A stretch of 19,095 bases of DNA from positions 1 through 19,095 of the forward strand of contig CAZWLH010000022.1 of NCBI GenBank assembly GCA_964634675.1, given 5' to 3'. The translations under genes were made by a program, and so were the position numbers. Shown piece by piece: positions 15,300-19,095 of the stretch. The stretch's first letter is position 1; every line of letters starts with the position of its first letter. The DNA comes from UMGS172 sp964634675. Lineage in GTDB: Bacteria > Bacillota > Clostridia > Oscillospirales > Acutalibacteraceae. The notes under the pieces were generated by a model. That model saw only the letters and a program-made list of their open reading frames with translations. It was not told the DNA's origin and ran no database searches.

Positions 15300-15308
15300 A
15301 TCTGCTCC

Positions 15309-16205
15309 TTAATACCTGTTTTCGGAATAGCCCCACTCGGTGAACGAAGCTATTTTGTGATCCTTGTCAAGGCGCTCGGTCAAAAGACCGTTGTCGCGGC
15401 GGCGATAGAACTCGGCCGCGGCCTTTTTCTGCTGCTCGCTTCCTCTTTCGAAAAGCTCGAGAAATCTTTTAAGACGGGCATCGGCCGAATATTTATAGGC
15501 CATCAGCAGTGCCGCCTCGGCCGAATAATAAAGCTCTGCCGAGGTGGGCTGGACTCCGCCGCTCTCGTCTATGCGCTTGGCGTGATAGACAAAGGCTCTC
15601 GGCTGATAGATGACCTTATAGCCGTTCAGTCTCAGTCTCCACGAAAAATCGACATCGTCACAGTAAAGGAAGAAATTTTTCTCATCAAGTCCGCCGAGTT
15701 TTTTGAAAACGGCCGACGGAATTATAACACAGGCCATAGCTCCCCAAGGCTCCTCGCCGGTCAAGGGGTCAAAGGTCTTAGGGTGCTCCAACGGGCACTG
15801 ACGTGCCTCGACCATACCGATATTCGAGCCGCTCTCATACGGCTTCATCATCTCGCAAAAGAAATCGGGGCAAAGAATGACGTCGGGGTTCATTGCAAGC
15901 AGGTATTCCGCACGACAGGTTTCGAACATAACGTTTTGACCCTTGGAGGTTCCCGAGTTGAAGCCGAAAAATATATACTCAAGCGTGAAGAACTCACCGT
16001 AAATACGGTTATATTCGGCAATTTCCGCTTCGGTAAACAGCGGCTGTGCCGAAGCATCGCCGTAGCAGATATCTATACGGTCAAACGGACCGTTCTTGCT
16101 TTTCGAGACGGCGACCGCCCTTGCAATACTCGCAAGCGATTTTTCCAAATTTTCCTTTTCGTTGTGATAAAGTATTGTTTGGAGCCTTAATGTGGTTTTG
16201 TCCAA
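15309..16205 (-). CDS. Family 2 glycosyltransferase (rhamnosyltransferase/WbbL-like)
   Basis: A GT-A fold sugar transferase of 298 residues. Visible motifs are LQTILYHNEKENLEKSL near the N-terminus, FGFNSGTSKGQNVM (about 80-93, the family's gene-typical asparagine-rich loop), MNPDVIL (105-111), which carries the Asp of the metal site, and FFLYCDDVDFSWRLRLNGYK (178-197), typical of the WbbL/rhamnosyltransferase branch. The start is TTG at 16205, with GGAGG 7 bases upstream; the longer ATG version at 16235 would contain this ribosome binding site. It is the first gene of a two-gene operon with promoter 16330-16358 and a leader of about 115 bases containing palindromes. The gene after it begins 10 bases past its stop. 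Confidence 0.9.
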   Translation of the reverse strand: MDKTTLRLQTILYHNEKENLEKSLASIARAVAVSKSKNGPFDRIDICYGDASAQPLFTEAEIAEYNRIYGEFFTLEYIFFGFNSGTSKGQNVMFETCRAEYLLAMNPDVILCPDFFCEMMKPYESGSNIGMVEARQCPLEHPKTFDPLTGEEPWGAMACVIIPSAVFKKLGGLDEKNFFLYCDDVDFSWRLRLNGYKVIYQPRAFVYHAKRIDESGGVQPTSAELYYSAEAALLMAYKYSADARLKRFLELFERGSEQQKKAAAEFYRRRDNGLLTERLDKDHKIASFTEWGYSENRY

Positions 16206-16243
16206 ATCGATTCCTCCCGTGATCGGCACGATCATGAATTATC

Positions 16244-16257
16244 GCCGAATATTCGGC
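16244..16257. repeat. 14-base perfect palindrome in the glycosyltransferase leader
   Basis: GCCGAATATTCGGC is self-complementary without a loop. It lies about 40 bases before the TTG start of the first glycosyltransferase gene, inside the predicted untranslated leader. A perfect 12-base palindrome, TCATTATAATGA, lies nearby at about 16267-16278. A role as protein-binding site or RNA structure is an inference. Confidence 0.5.
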
Positions 16258-16288
16258 TTATACAGTCATTATAATGATTATAGAATGT

Positions 16289-16316
16289 CGAAACAGCGTG
16301 AATTCACGCTATTTCG
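16289..16316. promoter_or_regulatory. 28-base palindrome just downstream of a promoter, operator candidate
   Basis: The arms CGAAACAGCGTGAA and TTCACGCTATTTCG are complementary at 13 of 14 positions. The central 16 bases, AGCGTGAATTCACGCT, are perfect and have no loop. It starts about 7 bases after the predicted transcription start of the glycosyltransferase operon, a position suited to repression by a dimeric regulator. No U-tract follows on either strand, so a terminator is less likely. No regulator gene is adjacent. Confidence 0.55.
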
Positions 16317-16329
16317 ATCTGCAATAACC

Positions 16330-16358
16330 ATTATATAAAGGCTACGCGTAAAAGTCAA
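16330..16358 (-). promoter_or_regulatory. Sigma-A promoter of the glycosyltransferase operon
   Basis: On the minus strand, -35 TTGACT (16353-16358) and -10 TATAAT (16330-16335) are 17 bases apart. It begins 22 bases after the stop of the Gx transporter gene, so readthrough from that gene is possible as no terminator was seen between them. Confidence 0.85.
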
Positions 16359-16379
16359 CAAAATCGGCATTTAAAACCG

Positions 16380-16868
16380 CTAAAGGCTCAGTTTCACCCT
16401 CTTTAAGAGCTGATGAACGGCAATTCCGATGAGTATTCCTGTCAAAACTCCCGACAGAGTTATAAACGGCAGATAATACCTTACCGCCGCAAGCCCCACG
16501 GTCGGCAGTGCCGCCGCCATCTGCCCGAGATTATGCGCCGCTGCTCCGGCCACGCTTACTCCGACCTCGGAAAACAGCGGTATTTTTTTAATAAGATACA
16601 TAACGCAAACAGCCGCAATACCTCCGCAGAGGGAATAGATGACCGACATTGCGTTTCCGAAAAGGATACCGCAGATAAGTATCCGCGCGGTATTTACGGC
16701 AAGTGCGGTCAAAAAGCCGTTGCGGTAAAGCAGCCAAAGCGCAATAACGTTGGCAAACCCCAACTTTATGCCGGGAATTCCGAAATCGAAGGGTATGAGA
16801 AGCTCGACATAGCCGCATATTACTGCCAGCCCGAGCATACATCCGAAAAAAGCGGTTTTCTTTGCCAT
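16380..16868 (-). CDS. Gx transporter family protein (Hpre_diP_synt_I family)
   Basis: A small membrane protein of 162 residues, long annotated as heptaprenyl diphosphate synthase component I, though the fold is that of an S-component-like or Gx transporter and no prenyl-synthase motifs are present. About five hydrophobic segments are visible. The family run PFDFGIPGIKLGFANVIALW (about 26-45) and the stretch AGAAAHNLGQMAAA (about 107-120) are typical. It starts with ATG, with GAGG upstream, 2 bases after the stop of the NusG-domain-II gene. The pair occurs in many Clostridia next to apbE and FMN-binding proteins, as here, which suggests a supporting role in flavin or quinone-like cofactor supply for extracytosolic redox chemistry. 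The ligand is unknown. Confidence 0.88.
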   Translation of the reverse strand: MAKKTAFFGCMLGLAVICGYVELLIPFDFGIPGIKLGFANVIALWLLYRNGFLTALAVNTARILICGILFGNAMSVIYSLCGGIAAVCVMYLIKKIPLFSEVGVSVAGAAAHNLGQMAAALPTVGLAAVRYYLPFITLSGVLTGILIGIAVHQLLKRVKLSL

Positions 16869-16870
16869 GG

Positions 16871-17203
16871 CTAATCCTCTATTTCGATAACGAGCCTATG
16901 CGGCAGACAGACTATCGTTTCGCCGACCTTGCCGATCGAGACGTGCGACACACAGTAGCCGTCGGGACAATCGGCCGCTTCAACCGTCACAGCACCGTTT
17001 TTTATCGAAACGGTGTTGCTTCCGTGCCCGGATTTTATTTCGACGGCTTGGTCGCTTTGCAGTGAATATCGGCCGAAAAGCTCACCGTCGACCGTAATAA
17101 CCGCGGTTTTGCCGCCTTTATATAACAAAATATTGAAAATGAGCAGTGCGACCGCCGCAAAAGCGACCGCCGCCGAAAGGACGACATCGGCTTTTTTGAT
17201 CAC
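16871..17203 (-). CDS. NusG domain II-containing membrane protein
   Basis: A 110-residue protein with a single N-terminal membrane span (about 8-29) and an outward-facing beta domain of the NusG-II type (about 32-110). The signature CPDGYCVSHVSIGKVGETIV leads to CLPHRLVI. Cys79, Cys84 and Cys99 could form a disulfide or bind a cofactor outside the cell. The start is GTG at 17203, with GAGGAAG upstream. It is the first gene of a two-gene operon with the Gx transporter. Its promoter (17238-17266) is divergent from that of apbE. In known flavinylation loci such proteins accompany ApbE and FMN-binding substrates; the exact role is not known. Confidence 0.88.
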   Translation of the reverse strand: MIKKADVVLSAAVAFAAVALLIFNILLYKGGKTAVITVDGELFGRYSLQSDQAVEIKSGHGSNTVSIKNGAVTVEAADCPDGYCVSHVSIGKVGETIVCLPHRLVIEIED

Positions 17204-17237
17204 TGCTTCACTTCCTCTTGAACCATACTTGATTTTA

Positions 17238-17266
17238 AGTATACCACAGTTTCATAAAATTAACAA
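17238..17266 (-). promoter_or_regulatory. Sigma-A promoter of the NusG-II / Gx transporter operon
   Basis: On the minus strand, -35 TTGTTA (17261-17266) and -10 TATACT (17238-17243) are 17 bases apart. It is arranged back to back with the apbE promoter, the two -35 elements being only 8 bases apart, so one regulator could act on both. Confidence 0.75.
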
Positions 17267-17274
17267 GTTTTCTG

Positions 17275-17303
17275 TTGGCAAACGGCCGCCGATTTAGTAT
17301 AAT
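17275..17303 (+). promoter_or_regulatory. Sigma-A promoter of apbE
   Basis: -35 TTGGCA (17275-17280) and consensus -10 TATAAT (17298-17303) are 17 bases apart. Transcription should start near 17310, exactly where a small hairpin (AAGCC and GGCTT, 17311-17323) begins, which may stabilise the 5' end of the message. Confidence 0.8.
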
Positions 17304-17361
17304 TATGTTAAAGCCTTCGGCTTCGGTCAATAATAATGTAAAATACTTTAAGAGGTGACTT

Positions 17362-18366
17362 ATGAAAAGATTTGCTTCGGCACTGCTTATAGTCTTGACC
17401 GTTATGACCTGCTTACTTTCGGGGTGCCGCCAGAATGTTTATCCCTTAAGTGTCACACGGATAATGATGGATACCGTCATCTCAATAACGTTATACGACG
17501 GTAACAGCAAGGCGCTTGACGGTGCCGTCGCTCTTTGCGAAAAATACGAAAAACTTTTTTCAAAAACGGTTGAAGGCAGTGATATCTTTAAGCTGAACCG
17601 TGCGAACACAGCAACGGTGAGCGTTTTTCCCGACACCGCCGAGCTGATAACCCTGTCGCTGAAAATCGCCGAAGCCTCAAACGGAGCCTTTGACCCAACC
17701 GTTCTTCCGCTTGTCGAGCTTTGGGGCATCGGCAGCTCCGACACGGTACCGCCAAAGGATGATATAGCCTCGGCTCTCGAAAAGGTCGGCTTCGAAAACA
17801 TTTCGGTCAACGGTACCGACATAACACTCAAAAACGGTTGCACACTTGACCTCGGCGGCATTGCAAAGGGCTATATCGCCGACAAGGTCAAGCAATATCT
17901 GACCGACTGCGGCGTTAAAAGTGCCGTTATAAACCTCGGCGGCAACACACTTCTTGTCGGAAACAAGAATGGCAGCGACTTCTCGGTCGGACTTCAGAAG
18001 CCGTTCGGCAAAAGCGGTGAGCTTTCGGCAATAATAATGCTCGACGGAATGACGGCGGTGACATCGGGAATATATCAGCGTTACTTCGAGCTTCAAGGCA
18101 AAATATATCACCACATTTTAGACACGTCGAACGGCTATCCCGTCGACAACGGAATAGTCTCTGTCACGGTCATCGGACAGTCCTCGGCGATCGCCGACGG
18201 ACTTTCGACCGCCTGCCTGTCGCTCGGCATCGAAAAAGGCTCGGCGTTGGCCTCGTCAATGGGTGTTGAGCTGATATTCATCACCGCAGACGGCCGTCTG
18301 ATAACCACCGACGGGCTTTATGAAAGCCTTGAAAACGGTCAAACAGTGATACGTCTTAAGAGCTGA
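17362..18366 (+). CDS. apbE: FAD:protein FMN transferase, lipoprotein (ApbE)
   Basis: Transfers FMN from FAD onto a threonine of target proteins outside the cytosol, with Mg2+. The 334 residues start with a lipoprotein signal peptide and lipobox LLSGC (Cys22), so it should be anchored to the outer face of the membrane. Family motifs are FDPTVLPLVELWG (110-122), LDLGGIAKGYIADKV (162-176), INLGGNTLLVG (190-200), HHILDTSNGYP (250-260) and SSAIADGLSTA (274-284), whose Asp and Thr are expected to bind Mg2+. The ATG has AGAGGTGA upstream and its own promoter. It ends one base from the stop of the convergent FMN-binding lipoprotein gene, its likely substrate. Confidence 0.95.
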   Translation: MKRFASALLIVLTVMTCLLSGCRQNVYPLSVTRIMMDTVISITLYDGNSKALDGAVALCEKYEKLFSKTVEGSDIFKLNRANTATVSVFPDTAELITLSLKIAEASNGAFDPTVLPLVELWGIGSSDTVPPKDDIASALEKVGFENISVNGTDITLKNGCTLDLGGIAKGYIADKVKQYLTDCGVKSAVINLGGNTLLVGNKNGSDFSVGLQKPFGKSGELSAIIMLDGMTAVTSGIYQRYFELQGKIYHHILDTSNGYPVDNGIVSVTVIGQSSAIADGLSTACLSLGIEKGSALASSMGVELIFITADGRLITTDGLYESLENGQTVIRLKS

Positions 18367-18367
18367 G

Positions 18368-18850
18368 CTACTTTTTCGCCTTTTCGAGTGCCTCTTTTAT
18401 CAGCTTGACATATTCCCCGACGGCTATCGTGCAGCCGGTGACGGTGTCGGTCTTACCGTCACTCGCAACGGTCACCGACTCCACCCCGTTTTTAACGACG
18501 GCTTCTTCGAAAAGCGCTATTTCCTCGTGCCATTCCATCGATGCACCGCCACTTTTCATATTGTACTTTCCGCTTTCCGAATGAGCCTTCTTGGTGCCGC
18601 CGTCGCGGTGCTCGGCATCGCAGTCGATCGAATAGACCTTGTTGTCCTTGACCGTCAGCTCGACCGTTGCCTTATAGCCCTGCTCGTCGAAGGAATTTGC
18701 GCTCGCCTTATACTCTCCGTCCTTGAAACTTGCGGCAGTTCCGCCGTCAACCGACATCATACCTCCGTTTTCCTTTTTACCGCAAGCCGAAAATCCGACC
18801 GCCATGATAACAGCGGTCAAAAGGCATACCGTTTTTTTGACAATTTGCAT
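18368..18850 (-). CDS. FMN-binding domain lipoprotein, likely ApbE substrate
   Basis: A 160-residue secreted lipoprotein: signal peptide, lipobox GFSAC (Cys23), a short low-complexity linker, then one FMN-binding domain (about 43-155) starting with the typical FKDGEYKASANSFDEQGYKA. The motif for covalent FMN attachment, normally Asp-x-x-Ser/Thr-Gly-Ala-Thr, reads DTVTGCT (135-141), with Cys in place of Ala; Thr141 would carry the flavin. Such proteins act as extracytosolic electron carriers, as PplA does in Listeria. The ATG at 18850 has AAGGAG 9 bases upstream. No convincing promoter was found in the roughly 140 bases upstream, which also hold a small inverted repeat (CCGCAA and TTGCGG). The gene is convergent with apbE. 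Confidence 0.9.
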   Translation of the reverse strand: MQIVKKTVCLLTAVIMAVGFSACGKKENGGMMSVDGGTAASFKDGEYKASANSFDEQGYKATVELTVKDNKVYSIDCDAEHRDGGTKKAHSESGKYNMKSGGASMEWHEEIALFEEAVVKNGVESVTVASDGKTDTVTGCTIAVGEYVKLIKEALEKAKK

Positions 18851-18993
18851 AACATTTTGCTCCTTTTTCTGTTTGTGAGATTATTTTTTGCCGCAATTTG
18901 CGGTTTATTCGGTCAAAACCCGAGTTTATGATCCATTTTTAAGGACTTTTCGACCGACTTTCAAAAAACCTCGAAATTTTCTCAAAAAAAGTG

Positions 18994-19022
18994 TTGACAA
19001 AATGCTTGCATTGTGTTATATT
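18994..19022 (+). promoter_or_regulatory. Sigma-A promoter of the tRNA gene
   Basis: A perfect -35 TTGACA (18994-18999) and -10 TATATT (19017-19022) are 17 bases apart. The tRNA begins 23 bases after the -10. Confidence 0.85.
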
Positions 19023-19045
19023 ATTTAGGCGCTCAAACGCAATGT

Positions 19046-19095
19046 GCTGGTTTAGCTCAGTTGGTAGAGCAGCTGATTTGTAATCAGCAGGTCGG
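19046..19095 (+). tRNA. tRNA-Thr (TGT anticodon), cut by the window edge
   Basis: The first 50 bases of a tRNA are present: acceptor strand GCTGGTT, D arm GCTC and GAGC around the AGTTGGTA loop, then the anticodon stem GCTGA and TCAGC around loop TTTGTAA. The anticodon is TGT, reading ACA (Thr). The variable loop, T arm and 3' acceptor strand lie beyond the end. It may head a tRNA cluster. Confidence 0.92.

Noticed and set aside
18923..18931. Minus-strand CATAAACT, close to a sigma-E -10 element, upstream of the FMN-binding lipoprotein gene
   Set aside because: No fitting -35 element at 13-15 bases, and no reason for mother-cell expression of this gene.

Overview
The window looks like a piece of a chromosome from an endospore-lineage Firmicute of class Clostridia, possibly Oscillospirales; the rank is an inference. 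The signs are the yqfC-yqfD-phoH-ybeY-era-recO cluster in Firmicutes order, a YlbJ sporulation membrane protein, TagGH-type ABC export genes, strong GGAGG ribosome binding sites with many GTG and TTG starts, and sigma-A promoters with consistent 17-base spacers. No phage, insertion sequence, CRISPR array or rRNA was seen.

Layout. Positions 1-531 are AT-rich and non-coding. They hold a hairpin terminator, three phased DnaA-box-like 9-mers and the promoter of an ion-permease gene (532-1659, +). A bidirectional terminator separates it from a minus-strand block. That block begins with a promoter at 4247-4275 driving an ABC-2 exporter permease, its ATPase and a PfkB-type pyridoxal/pyridoxamine kinase. 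Upstream of it, also on the minus strand, lies the housekeeping run yqfC-yqfD-phoH-ybeY-era-(yqzL-like)-recO-mutS2, covering spore-mother-cell functions, RNA maturation, ribosome assembly, recombination and ribosome rescue. A promoter in the end of yqfD probably lets phoH onward be expressed without yqfCD.

Divergent from yqfC, on the plus strand, are ylbJ, a DUF421/YetF membrane protein whose best start is a non-canonical ACG, and a 58-residue protein of unknown function. Another hairpin terminator separates them from a minus-strand two-gene glycosyltransferase operon with a strong promoter and a leader full of palindromes.

The right end is an extracytosolic flavinylation module: a Gx transporter and a NusG-domain-II membrane protein (minus strand), a lipoprotein ApbE FMN transferase (plus strand, divergent promoter), and a convergent FMN-binding lipoprotein with a variant flavinylation motif, Asp-x-x-Thr-Gly-Cys-Thr. 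The window ends inside a tRNA-Thr(TGT) gene with its own promoter.

Nothing seen is clearly a wholly new system. The least explained items are the DnaA-box array, the palindromic glycosyltransferase leader, the ACG-start YetF gene with its small companion, and the variant flavinylation site.
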